A stretch of DNA of 64,000 bases, taken from positions 4,322,501 to 4,386,500 of the forward strand of contig NZ_JAFIBU010000001.1 in NCBI RefSeq assembly GCF_017833255.1. The letters run 5' to 3'. Within the stretch, counting starts at the first letter, position 1, and each line of letters begins with the position of its first letter. Of the stretch, positions 52,060-60,548 are shown piece by piece. The stretch is from Paenibacillus sp. PvR098 (GTDB lineage: Bacteria > Bacillota > Bacilli > Paenibacillales > NBRC-103111). Position numbers and translations under genes: made by a program. The notes under the pieces are model-generated. The model worked only from the letters and a program-made list of their open reading frames with translations. It did no database searches and was not told where the DNA came from.

Positions 52060-54510
52060 ATGAAAGTATCGTATCAGTGGTTATCCCAATATGTGGATGC
52101 AAGCGGAAATACAGCAGCCGAATTGGCTGAAAAACTGACCCGCAGCGGGATTGAAGTCGATATCGTAGAAAACCGCAACAAGGGCGTAGAAAAGGTAGTC
52201 GTCGGCTTTGTTAAGTCGCGTGAGAAGCATCCAGATGCCGACAAGCTGAGCGTATGTATCGTAGATGCAGGTATTGGAGAAGATTTACAGATCGTTTGCG
52301 GCGCGAAGAATGTGGATGCCGGCCAAAAGGTGCCCGTTGCGCTTATTGGTGCGAAGCTGCCGGACGGTCTGGCGATTAAACGCTCAAAGCTGCGCGGCGT
52401 GGAATCGCAAGGCATGATCTGCTCGGCTAAAGAGCTAGGCTTGAACGATAAGCTGCTGCCGAAGGAAATTCAAGAAGGCATTCTTGTGCTGCCGGAGGAT
52501 ACTGAGGTGGGGGCAAGCATATTGGATGTGCTCGCTCTTAACGATGAAGTTATGGATCTGGATCTGACGCCGAACCGTTCCGATTGCTTGAGCATGCTGG
52601 GTGCAGCCTATGAGATCGGCGCTATTCTCGGACGGGAAGTCAAGCTGCCTGACGCCGAAGCGGGTCTCAAAGAGAGTGCCGATGCTGTGAAATCGGCAGA
52701 TCGTATTTCGGTAGAGATATCGGCAGAAGAGCTGTGCTCGCACTATGCGGCGCGCTTAATCGAAGGCGTACGGATCGGCAAATCGCCCCTGTGGCTGCAG
52801 AATCGTCTGATGGCGGCCGGCATTCGTCCGATCAATAACATCGTCGACATTACGAACTACGTGATGCTGGAGTTCGGTCAGCCGCTTCATGCATTTGATG
52901 CCGACAAGCTGGCGAACGGCCATATTGATGTCAGGTTGGCTCGCGAAGGCGAAAAGCTCGTGACGCTGGACGATGTGGAACGTACGCTCGAACCGCACAT
53001 GCTGCTGATTACCGACGGCACCAAGCCGGTGGCGATCGCAGGCGTAATGGGCGGCGCGAATTCCGAGGTAACGGAAGGCACGACCCGGATTTTGCTCGAA
53101 TCGGCCAAATTCGACGGCGGCTCCGTCCGCAAAACGTCGCGCCAGCTGGGGCTTCGTTCCGAAGCGTCCCTCCGGTTTGAGAAAGTAGTGAATCCGGAGG
53201 CCGTTATTCCGGCTTTGACCCGTGCGGCGGCTCTGATTGCGGAGCTGGCTGGCGGACAAGTGGCAGCGGGCGTGGTAGAGGCTGTAACCCAGGAGCATCG
53301 ACCGGTTCAGATTGAAATTACCGTAGAGCGGATCAACAGCTACCTTGGCACCCGGCTGTCGGCTGAGGAAGTGAAAGCGATCTTTGGTCGCTTGAACTTT
53401 ACAGTAGAGCCGATTGGACAGGACGCCCTTCGGGTACATGTGCCGAGCCGACGCGGAGACATTACGAGAGCCGTCGACCTCATTGAAGAGGTGGCGCGCC
53501 TGCACGGCTATGACCATATTCCGACCACGCTGATGAACGTGGTTACAACGCCGGGCGCACTGACAAAAGAGCAGTCGATCCGCCGTGTCGTAAGGACGCT
53601 GTTGACGAACAGCGGGCTGCACGAGGCGATTACGTATTCGTTCACGCATCCGGAGCAGATTCGCAGCTTTCCGGGCGTTCACGGCGAAACGAAGCCGGTA
53701 GCTCTGGCGATGCCAATGAGCGAGGAGCGCAGTGTGCTGCGCACGAGCCTTGTACCTCATCTGCTGGATGTTGCTGGTTATAACCGCAACCGGAACAACG
53801 ATGATGTGGCCGTGTTTGAAATGGGACGTGTGTTCCTCACTGGCGAAGAGACGCTCAGCCATCTGCCGGAGGAAAAGCTGATGCTCGCTATACTGATGAC
53901 CGGCAAGCGGAGCGAAGTGCATTGGACTGGTAAACCGGCGGATGTGGATTTCTATGATTTGAAGGGGATCTTCGAAGGGCTCGTTCAGTACTTGGGCATC
54001 GAAGGCCTCCGCTATGCTGCTGCAGGTCCGGAAGGGTTCCATCCGGGGCGCTGCGCGCATGTGGAAGTGGAGCGAGACGGCGTTCGCAAAGTCATCGGCA
54101 CCCTTGGACAGCTGCACCCTGCGCTGCAGCAGCAGAAGGACCTTGACGATACCTATGTGCTGGAAGTGGAGCTAGACGCGTTTGCGGAGCTTGCAGGCGA
54201 GCGCTTCACCTATGAGCCGCTGCCTCGCTTTCCGGCGATTACCCGCGACATGGCGCTTGTGATGGACCGCGGCGTAGCTGTGGGCAATTTGCTGGACAAA
54301 GCGAAGGAGACGGCAGGGTCTTTGCTCGAATCGATTCAGGTGTTCGATATTTACACCGGAGAACGGCTTGGGGAGGACAAGAAAAGCGTTGCTATTTCGC
54401 TCGTGTATCGGACGCTTGAACGCACGCTGACGGACGAGGAAGTAAGCGAATTGCATGGCCGTGTGGTGGCTGAACTGGAGTCTTCTTTCGCCGCTGTGCT
54501 TCGGAAATAA
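52060..54510 (+). CDS. pheT: Phenylalanyl-tRNA synthetase beta subunit
   Basis: 816 residues, normal full length. Order: EMAP/tRNA-binding OB domain (about 40-150), B3/B4 editing domain (about 210-380, 'GANSEVTEGTTRILLESA' and 'TSRQLGLRSEASLRFEKVV'), B5 (about 405-475), catalytic-like core (about 490-690), and C-terminal anticodon-binding FDX-ACB domain ('PRFPAITRDMALVMDRG'). Second gene of the T-box-controlled pair. Confidence 0.95.
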   Translation: MKVSYQWLSQYVDASGNTAAELAEKLTRSGIEVDIVENRNKGVEKVVVGFVKSREKHPDADKLSVCIVDAGIGEDLQIVCGAKNVDAGQKVPVALIGAKLPDGLAIKRSKLRGVESQGMICSAKELGLNDKLLPKEIQEGILVLPEDTEVGASILDVLALNDEVMDLDLTPNRSDCLSMLGAAYEIGAILGREVKLPDAEAGLKESADAVKSADRISVEISAEELCSHYAARLIEGVRIGKSPLWLQNRLMAAGIRPINNIVDITNYVMLEFGQPLHAFDADKLANGHIDVRLAREGEKLVTLDDVERTLEPHMLLITDGTKPVAIAGVMGGANSEVTEGTTRILLESAKFDGGSVRKTSRQLGLRSEASLRFEKVVNPEAVIPALTRAAALIAELAGGQVAAGVVEAVTQEHRPVQIEITVERINSYLGTRLSAEEVKAIFGRLNFTVEPIGQDALRVHVPSRRGDITRAVDLIEEVARLHGYDHIPTTLMNVVTTPGALTKEQSIRRVVRTLLTNSGLHEAITYSFTHPEQIRSFPGVHGETKPVALAMPMSEERSVLRTSLVPHLLDVAGYNRNRNNDDVAVFEMGRVFLTGEETLSHLPEEKLMLAILMTGKRSEVHWTGKPADVDFYDLKGIFEGLVQYLGIEGLRYAAAGPEGFHPGRCAHVEVERDGVRKVIGTLGQLHPALQQQKDLDDTYVLEVELDAFAELAGERFTYEPLPRFPAITRDMALVMDRGVAVGNLLDKAKETAGSLLESIQVFDIYTGERLGEDKKSVAISLVYRTLERTLTDEEVSELHGRVVAELESSFAAVLRK

Positions 54511-54560
54511 ACGTTCTCTTCTTTTCGACAAAAGGTTGAGAACCCTAGCAGGAAAAGCGA

Positions 54561-54604
54561 TTCTCCGTATCGAATGTCTAGGATACGGAGAATTTTTTTT
54601 GTGT
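54561..54604 (+). terminator. Terminator of pheST
   Basis: Stem ATTCTCCGTATC / GATACGGAGAAT with a 10-base loop and eight T residues. Confidence 0.9.
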
Positions 54605-54626
54605 TCTGGAAAGGGGAGCAACGTTC

Positions 54627-57600
54627 GTGAGTGGTGAAGAAAAAGTCCGGATGACCGTCGACATCTATGGTGCTCAATACAAGCTGGTTTCAAGGTCAAG
54701 TCCTTCTTATATAAAGAGCGTTGTGGCGCTTGTTAATGATCAAATGCATCGAATCGCGGGAAGCAGTCCGCGGCTTGATTTGCCCAAAATCGCCGTGTTG
54801 GCGGCAGTGAATATGGCCGATGAATGGACGCGTATGCAGCAGGAGCTGGAAATCGCGCTCCATAAGCAGCGGCAGCTTGAGAAAGCGGAGCATGATCTTG
54901 CTATGCTTCGCGAGCTTCACGCCCAGCAGCAGGATGAGCTCTCGACCGTGCAGGAGCGGCTGGTCGCCGTGACAGCGGACCGGGATGCACAGCAATCCGC
55001 GCGAGAGGAGGCTGACCGGGAGGCGGCAGCGCTTCGTTCGGAGCTGGAGCAGCTGCAGGAGAGGCGTCAGCAGCTGGAAACGGAGCTAACTGAGGGTCGG
55101 GAGCGGTTGAACGGCCAGTTAGAGTTAACTGGCGAGCTGGAGCGGCAGCTGGCAGATGCAGTGGAGCGTGCCCGAGAGCTCGAGGAGCGAGTGAACTTGG
55201 AAGCGCAGGAGTCGCAGAGGCGTCAGCAGCAGCTGCAAGAGCTTGAGCAGGTAAAGCAGGAGCTGGAGCGGCGTGTTGCAGAGCAGGCGAAAGAGAGAGA
55301 CAGCCTGCGGGCCCGAGTGGCGTCGCAGGAGGCGCAGCTGAGCAAGCAGGCGGAGGCAGAGCGGCAGACGGGGAAGCGCCTCTCTGCACAGGAGGCTCGA
55401 GGACGTGAGCTGGAGCAGCACTTGCAGGCCGTTGAGGCCGAGCGGGGGCAGTTGGCTGAGCAGCTAGCGACGCGGGAGCAGCAGTACACCGAGCTAAGCG
55501 ACCAGCTTGACTTGCTCCAAGAGCAGATCACCGATCGGCAGCAGGAAGTAGAGCTGCAGGTAGCACTTTACAACGAGCTGCAGCAGCAGTTAACTGCCGA
55601 GCGGGAGCAAGCGGAACGGAAGGAAGCCGAGCTTGCCGAGCAGCAGGAGCAAAAGCGGAGGCTACAGGTGCAGCTTGGCGAGCAGCACGAGAAGGGCCGG
55701 GAGCTGCAGCAGCTTAGCGAGGGGCTGCGCTCAGAGCTTGAGGCGCTGCGCCGGGAGCACCTCGAGAAGCAAGAGGAGCTCGGACTCCAGGAGGAGCTGT
55801 ACCGCGAGCTTGAGGCGGAGCTTGAAGGACAGCGGAATCTGAGCGGTTCGCGTGAGACGGAGCTCAAGCGGCAGTTGGAGGAGCAGGAGCAGCGGCACGC
55901 TGAAGAGCAGGCGGCAGCGCAGGAGCGCGCACTTGAGGAAGCCGCGAAGCAGGAAGCGAGCATAGCGGAGCTCAAGCGGAAGCTGGTCGAACGCGGAGAG
56001 GAGCTGCAGCTCTACACCGAGGAGCTGGCAACAGCGGAGGAGCGAACGCGCGAGGAAGCCGCGAAGCAGGAAGCGAGCATAGCGGAGCTCAAGCGGAAGC
56101 TGGTCGAACGTGAGGAGGAGCTGCAGCGGCAAGCGGAAGAGCAGGAGGCAGCGCAGGAGCGGGCGCGCGAGGAAGCCGCGAAGCAGGAAGCGAGCATAGC
56201 GGAGCTCAAGCAGAAGCTGGTCGAACGCGAAGAGGAGCTGCAGCTCTACACCGAGGAGCTGTCGTCAGCGCAGGAGGGAGCGCGCGAGGAAGCTGCGAAG
56301 CAGGAAGCGAGCATAGCGGAGCTCAAGCGAAAGCTGGTCGAACGTGAGGAAGAGCTGCAGCTCTACACCGAGGAGCTGTCGTCAGCGCAGGAGGGAGCGC
56401 GCGAGGAAGCTGCGAAGCAGGAAGCGAGCATAGCGGAGCTCAAGCGAAAGCTGGTCGAACGTGAGGAAGAGCTGCAGCTCTACACCGAGGAGCTGTCGTC
56501 AGCGCAGGAGCGAGCGCGCGAGGAAGCCGCGAAGCAGGAAGAGAGCATAGCGGAGCTCAAGCGGAAGCTGGTCGGACGTGAGGAGGAGCTGCAGCGGCAA
56601 GCGGAAGAGCAGGAGGCAGCGCAGGAGCGAGCGAGTGAGGAAACCGCGAAGCGGGAAGCGAGCATAGCGGAGCTCAAGCGGAAGCTGGTCGAACGCGAAG
56701 AGGAGCTGGCAACAGCGGAGGTGCGAACGCGCGAGGAAGCCGCGAAGCAGGAAGAGAGCATAGCGGAGCTCAAGCGGGAGCTGGTCGAACGCGAAGAGGA
56801 GCTGCAGCTCTACACCGAGGAACTGGCGGCAGCGGAGGAGCGAACGCGCGAGGAAGCCGCAAAGCAGGAAGAGAGCATAGCGGAATTCGAGCGAAAGCTG
56901 AGCAAACGCGAGGAGGAGCTGCAGCAGGCAGCCGATGGGCTGGAAGCGCGCCGTGGGGATCTGGAGCGGCAGCTTGCGCAGCAGCAAGCGTACAATCTGC
57001 AGCTGCAGGAGAGCAGCAGCCAATGGCAGCAGCGCAGCGAGATACAGGCGGCCCAAGTCGACGAGCTTCGTTCCAAGCTGCATGAACAGCAGCAAGAGCT
57101 GGAGCTGCAGCAGGAGCTGTATGACGAGCTGCAGGGGCAGTATGATGAGCTTCATCAACGCATCGCTGTGCAGGAGGCGAATGCAAGGCAAACGGTACAC
57201 GGGCACGAGGCGCATAAGGCAGAGCTGGAGCAAAGACTCGTCGAGCTTGAGAACGAACTTGCCGAGCTGCACCGTGGACGCGAGGCGGCAGAAGAGCTTA
57301 GCCGGGCGCTGGTAGAACAGTGCGCGGCGCTCGAAGATCGGCAGAGCGCTTCATTGAGCGAGCGGGATAAGCTCCAGCAGCGGCTTGCTGCACAAGAGGC
57401 CCGTATCGCCGAGCTGGAGGTTGAAGCTGTACTCGCGAACCGGCTGGGACGCGACTTGGCGGAGCAGCGCGATGAACTTGAGCTGCAGGTGGAGTTGTAC
57501 AATGAGCTGCAGGAGCAATTGAACGAACAGGTGCGGCAGAACAAGGCGCTGCAGGTGGAATACGGACAGCACCAAGAGAAGGCGGAGCATGTGATTCACG

Positions 57601-57680
57601 AGCTGGAGACGCTGAAATCCGAATACGAAAAGCTGCAGATCGAATACAATGAGTGGATTGAGCTCGTGGAGAAGGATTAA
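54627..57680 (+). CDS. zapA: ZapA-family cell division protein fused to a giant repetitive coiled coil
   Basis: 1017 residues from GTG 54627 (AAGGGGAG upstream). Residues about 5-90 are a full ZapA domain ('VRMTVDIYGAQYKLVSRSSPSYIKSVVALVNDQM', 'PRLDLPKIAVLAAVNMADEW'), the FtsZ-bundling factor that helps form the division ring and is about 85 residues long in Bacillus. The remaining 920 or so residues are one continuous Glu/Gln/Leu/Arg-rich coiled coil. Residues 437-741 are seven full and one shortened (32-residue) copy of a 39-residue unit (EEAAKQEASIAELKRKL...), with a ninth partial copy. Short motifs such as ELQVELYNELQEQL recur at 4 places outside the array. Gene order pheT-zapA-cvpA-mutS2 shows it is the normal zapA locus, not an insertion. 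The frame is intact throughout. Confidence 0.85.
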   Translation: MSGEEKVRMTVDIYGAQYKLVSRSSPSYIKSVVALVNDQMHRIAGSSPRLDLPKIAVLAAVNMADEWTRMQQELEIALHKQRQLEKAEHDLAMLRELHAQQQDELSTVQERLVAVTADRDAQQSAREEADREAAALRSELEQLQERRQQLETELTEGRERLNGQLELTGELERQLADAVERARELEERVNLEAQESQRRQQQLQELEQVKQELERRVAEQAKERDSLRARVASQEAQLSKQAEAERQTGKRLSAQEARGRELEQHLQAVEAERGQLAEQLATREQQYTELSDQLDLLQEQITDRQQEVELQVALYNELQQQLTAEREQAERKEAELAEQQEQKRRLQVQLGEQHEKGRELQQLSEGLRSELEALRREHLEKQEELGLQEELYRELEAELEGQRNLSGSRETELKRQLEEQEQRHAEEQAAAQERALEEAAKQEASIAELKRKLVERGEELQLYTEELATAEERTREEAAKQEASIAELKRKLVEREEELQRQAEEQEAAQERAREEAAKQEASIAELKQKLVEREEELQLYTEELSSAQEGAREEAAKQEASIAELKRKLVEREEELQLYTEELSSAQEGAREEAAKQEASIAELKRKLVEREEELQLYTEELSSAQERAREEAAKQEESIAELKRKLVGREEELQRQAEEQEAAQERASEETAKREASIAELKRKLVEREEELATAEVRTREEAAKQEESIAELKRELVEREEELQLYTEELAAAEERTREEAAKQEESIAEFERKLSKREEELQQAADGLEARRGDLERQLAQQQAYNLQLQESSSQWQQRSEIQAAQVDELRSKLHEQQQELELQQELYDELQGQYDELHQRIAVQEANARQTVHGHEAHKAELEQRLVELENELAELHRGREAAEELSRALVEQCAALEDRQSASLSERDKLQQRLAAQEARIAELEVEAVLANRLGRDLAEQRDELELQVELYNELQEQLNEQVRQNKALQVEYGQHQEKAEHVIHELETLKSEYEKLQIEYNEWIELVEKD
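55935..56849 (+). repeat. 117-bp coding tandem repeat array in zapA
   Basis: Eight units: seven of 117 bp and one of 96 bp (the seventh, lacking 7 codons). Units 4 and 5 are almost identical at DNA level over the whole 117 bp, including silent positions, which points to recent duplication. A degenerate ninth unit follows to about 56955. All lengths are multiples of three, so the frame is kept. Confidence 0.93.
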
Positions 57681-57684
57681 AGGA

Positions 57685-58257
57685 ATGAACGGATTGGATT
57701 GGGGCGTACTGGTAATGGTTGCCGTCGGGATGGTACTTGGTTTCTCGCGTGGCTTCGTTGCGCAGCTTCTGTCAATTGCCGGATTGTTCGTCGCTTACTT
57801 AATCGCCTTCGCTTTTTATGACGAAGTAGCGCCGCTGGTCCGCAGTATGCTAGCCTTCTCTGGGCACGAAACTTACCAGCATTACGAGTTTCTCGCCCAA
57901 GAGCTGCATCTGGATACATACGTGTACAATGCGCTGGCTTTTGCGATTCTGCTGTTTGGAGTCAAAATCGCCTTCAGCATTGCCGGACGCCTGTTCAATC
58001 TCTTGGCATCCACGCCGGGGTTAAAGCAGGTCAACCAGTGGAGCGGTGCAACGCTCGGCATCCTTGAGGCTGCGCTGATCATCATTATTATTGTGCACGT
58101 TATGACCGTGCTTCCAAACGACACGGCGCAGCGGTTGTTGAAGCATTCCATAGCGGCCCCTTATATCCTTGAGAATACACCGGTTTTCACGAACAAGCTG
58201 CAGGAGCTCTGGGAGAATCGGGCAGATCTGGTCAAAGCGGCAGTATGGTTGGATTGA
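57685..58257 (+). CDS. CvpA family membrane protein
   Basis: 190 residues from ATG 57685, just past the zapA stop (the longer frame from 57649 overlaps zapA). Four transmembrane helices: 'DWGVLVMVAVGMVLGFSRGFVAQLLSIAGLFVAYLIAF' is the CvpA start. 'LKQVNQWSGATLGILEAALII' follows later. Bacillus counterpart is YshB at the same locus. Family members are linked to colicin V production, envelope stress or biofilm; the role is unclear. Confidence 0.88.
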   Translation: MNGLDWGVLVMVAVGMVLGFSRGFVAQLLSIAGLFVAYLIAFAFYDEVAPLVRSMLAFSGHETYQHYEFLAQELHLDTYVYNALAFAILLFGVKIAFSIAGRLFNLLASTPGLKQVNQWSGATLGILEAALIIIIIVHVMTVLPNDTAQRLLKHSIAAPYILENTPVFTNKLQELWENRADLVKAAVWLD

Positions 58258-58351
58258 TTTGATAAAGGGCATGATGTCTCCGTCCGTAGAAGAAGTCGTT
58301 ACGTTCGGGCAGAACGCAACCGTTGTGGCAAGGACTCATTCCCCTAATATG

Positions 58352-58396
58352 CAAAAAAGAGCTACCCAATCGTATGATAGGGTAGCTCTTTTCTAT
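58352..58396 (+). terminator. Terminator of the zapA-cvpA operon
   Basis: Stem AAGAGCTACCC / GGGTAGCTCTT with a 12-base loop and T-rich end. Confidence 0.9.
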
Positions 58397-58439
58397 TTTA
58401 GAAATATCGCGAGTTCGTTCAGCTTGGCATCGGGAGCCA

Positions 58440-59150
58440 TTAGCTTATTTCAGATTCCAGTTCGCCTGCCTGCACCAACCGGCCGGTGAAGCCCGGTTCA
58501 GGGAGTGAGGCCAAGGCAACCAGCTCAAGGACGACGGAAGCCGGATCTTTGCCGGTGGCGTGCATTTCCGATTTGATGGTACCCGGGTTGTATAGATTCG
58601 CAAGGATGTGATGATCGCTTTCTTCTTCCGCCGTCGTTCGAGTGAGTGATTCCAAGCCCGCTTTACTTGCGCTGTAAGCGATATAGCCTCCTGCTCCGCT
58701 TTCGGCCATTCCGGAGGTAATGTTAACGATACGGCCGTATTTTTGCTTTCGCATCGAAGGAACCACTGCTCGCGTCATGAGAAAAGGGCCGGTCAGGTTG
58801 ACTGCGAGATGTTCATTCCACGCTTCAAGCGTCATTTCTGACAAGGTGCCGGGTTCAAACACAGCGGCATTGTTAATTAATACGTCCACACGACCGAACT
58901 GCTCCAAAGCAAGCCGGACCAGACGGAGCGTATCCTCCACCACGCTGACGTCGGCTTGCACGGCCAGAGCCGTCCCGCCCGCTGCAGTGATTTCGGCGGC
59001 AACGGTCTCGATCTTGCTTGCACGTCGCCCGCATAATACGACTTGTGCGCCCTCAGCGGCAAAAGCCAGCGCTGACGCACGTCCGAGCCCTGTACCGGCG
59101 CCGGTAACGATGGCGGTTTTTCCTGTCAGTAATCCGTTATTCCTCATCAT
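58440..59150 (-). CDS. Short-chain dehydrogenase/reductase
   Basis: 236 residues. Classical SDR: NAD(P)-binding 'KTAIVTGAGTGLGRASALAFA', 'LINNAAVFEPGTL', catalytic Ser region 'RIVNITSGMAESGAGGYIAYSASKAGLE' with Tyr-x-x-x-Lys (YSASK). 'ILANLYNPGTIKSEM' is the usual PG-x-x-x-T region. Similar to FabG-like enzymes; substrate unknown. It has inserted itself between cvpA and mutS2 relative to the Bacillus order (polX is missing here). Confidence 0.9.
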   Translation of the reverse strand: MMRNNGLLTGKTAIVTGAGTGLGRASALAFAAEGAQVVLCGRRASKIETVAAEITAAGGTALAVQADVSVVEDTLRLVRLALEQFGRVDVLINNAAVFEPGTLSEMTLEAWNEHLAVNLTGPFLMTRAVVPSMRKQKYGRIVNITSGMAESGAGGYIAYSASKAGLESLTRTTAEEESDHHILANLYNPGTIKSEMHATGKDPASVVLELVALASLPEPGFTGRLVQAGELESEIS

Positions 59151-59273
59151 CCCTACCTCTTTTCTATCCTTTTACTTATCATACCAGACCCGTTTCTTCG
59201 CGTGAAATCATGTTTTCTGATGGAAGGCATAAGTAAATGTTAAAAAAGGGACGGTTTGGATTCCGCGTGTAAA

Positions 59274-59316
59274 CCAAAAACAGCCTCCTCCGTCTAACGG
59301 ATGAAGCTGCTTAAAA
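59274..59316 (-). terminator. Terminator after the CuA lipoprotein gene
   Basis: On the minus strand AGCAGCTTCaTCCG / CGGAggAGGCTGttt with T-rich end. Confidence 0.75.
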
Positions 59317-59327
59317 GTCTAGGTTTA

Positions 59328-59750
59328 TTACGCTTCTACAATCAGTTTGGCTTTCATAGACATGTGACCGGAGCCGCATGGAATGGAGCAGATGATATCG
59401 TAGGTGCCTTCCTTATCGAGGGTAACGGTGGCTGATTTCGTTTGGTTGTCCAAATTCACATCGAGCCCGTTAATGGCAATTCCATGAAGCCCTTGTTTAT
59501 TTTCCAGTGTGAAGGTAACCTCTTGCCCTTTCTTCACTTTGTACTCTTTTTGGTCAAAGGCATAATTGGTTGCGACGAGCTTGATTTGCTGGGACGAGGC
59601 GGAATCACCTGCTGCGCCTCCTGCGGCAGACTGTGATGCTGCGTTTCCATTAGCTGCTGGCTGGGCCGCTTGCGGATCTTCCTTCGTACCGCAGGCAGAC
59701 AGCGCAAAAATAAGGCCGATGGCCACTGTGCTTATAATCCACTTTTTCAT
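59328..59750 (-). CDS. CuA-type cupredoxin lipoprotein
   Basis: 140 residues. Lipoprotein signal with lipobox LSAC (Cys20), Ala/Gln/Ser-rich linker (about 25-55), then a cupredoxin domain. The ligand set is that of the binuclear CuA site of cytochrome c oxidase subunit II: His in 'KQGLHGIAI' and 'CSIPCGSGHMSM' (Cys-x3-Cys-x3-His-x2-Met). No oxidase genes and no subunit-II membrane helices are present. A free-standing copper protein on the outer membrane face, for electron transfer or copper delivery; which one is not known. Confidence 0.87.
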   Translation of the reverse strand: MKKWIISTVAIGLIFALSACGTKEDPQAAQPAANGNAASQSAAGGAAGDSASSQQIKLVATNYAFDQKEYKVKKGQEVTFTLENKQGLHGIAINGLDVNLDNQTKSATVTLDKEGTYDIICSIPCGSGHMSMKAKLIVEA

Positions 59751-59880
59751 TATTATTCCCCCTGGTTGAATATAGATTTATTTCTGTCTTTATCTTACCA
59801 ATATCCTGTTCATTTGGCTGTGTCAGCGCGGTGACAGTCATGTGAAAAGATCGTGTCTGTAGATCCTCGTACTTCGTAAA

Positions 59881-60003
59881 TAAGGGGCTCTCCCAAGTCT
59901 CATGACTTTTGGGACAGCCCCTCGAGATGATATTTGTGTGTTTTCACGGTAATGGAAAAGGACTGTCCCGGCGTCTAATCAGACATGTGGGACAGTCCTT
60001 TTG
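59881..60003. terminator. Two consecutive hairpins downstream of the YvlD-like gene
   Basis: Hairpin 1 (59882-59922): AGGGGCT-c-TCCCAA / TTGGGA-c-AGCCCCT. Hairpin 2 (59957-60001): AAGGACTGTCCC / GGGACAGTCCTT. Either can end minus-strand transcription; two with a shared GGGACAG arm are unusual. The rest of 59751-60007 holds nothing recognised. Confidence 0.7.
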
Positions 60004-60007
60004 CTGC

Positions 60008-60364
60008 TTACTTGGCGCCTTCGCGTCGTTCAAATGGTGTCTTGACCGGGATGAACAGATCGATAATTCCGATCACCAAGGCGGCCAAAATGGCACCGAT
60101 GATGCTTGTCGAAACGCCGCTAACGATAAACTGTGATATCCAAATGATGAGCGCGCTTGTCAGGAAGCCTACAATCCCCCGTCCAAAAGGCGTAATCCTT
60201 CTGCCGAACACTCCTTCAATGATCCATGCCGCAATGGCGATCACTAGTGCCAGAAAGAAGGCGCTCCAGAATCCCCCGACGGAAAATCCGGGAACGATCC
60301 AGCTAACAACCAGCAGCATTAAGGCGGAAACAATAAATCTGACGAGATGTCCAAGCAAATGCAT
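60008..60364 (-). CDS. YvlD-like (phage holin family 4-type) membrane protein
   Basis: 118 residues from ATG 60364 (AAAGGAGG upstream). Four transmembrane helices; 'GRRITPFGRGIVGFLTSALIIWISQFIVSG' and 'VIGIIDLFIP' match the PF04020/YvlD family. In Bacillus the yvl operon belongs to the sigma-W envelope-stress set. No sigma-W motif was seen here. Function unknown. Confidence 0.8.
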   Translation of the reverse strand: MHLLGHLVRFIVSALMLLVVSWIVPGFSVGGFWSAFFLALVIAIAAWIIEGVFGRRITPFGRGIVGFLTSALIIWISQFIVSGVSTSIIGAILAALVIGIIDLFIPVKTPFERREGAK

Positions 60365-60548
60365 CTGCAGATTCCTCCTTTGCATACGTTGACGCGAGGC
60401 TTGAGCTCTCGCGGGCTTGAACTTAGGGTTACCGTGGACAAATCGCTTTATAAGTGGCAATCCTTAGGGGACCTCCATAGCTTTACGGCTGAGACTTGGA
60501 TATAATAGTAGCGATGGCAGTTTCGGGTCAAAAGAGAAAGGCAGGTTT

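Noticed and set aside
52756-54117. 453-codon frame antisense to pheT
   Set aside because: Mirror of a GC-rich coding strand; no ribosome site and no domain pattern.
55935-56849. Regular repeat array considered as CRISPR
   Set aside because: Units are 117 bp, adjacent with no unique spacers, and code in frame for a coiled coil.
54901-57599. Numerous Ser/Cys/Ala- or Leu-rich antisense frames opposite zapA
   Set aside because: Low-complexity shadows of the GAG/CAG-rich coiled-coil sequence; repetition only reflects the sense repeats.
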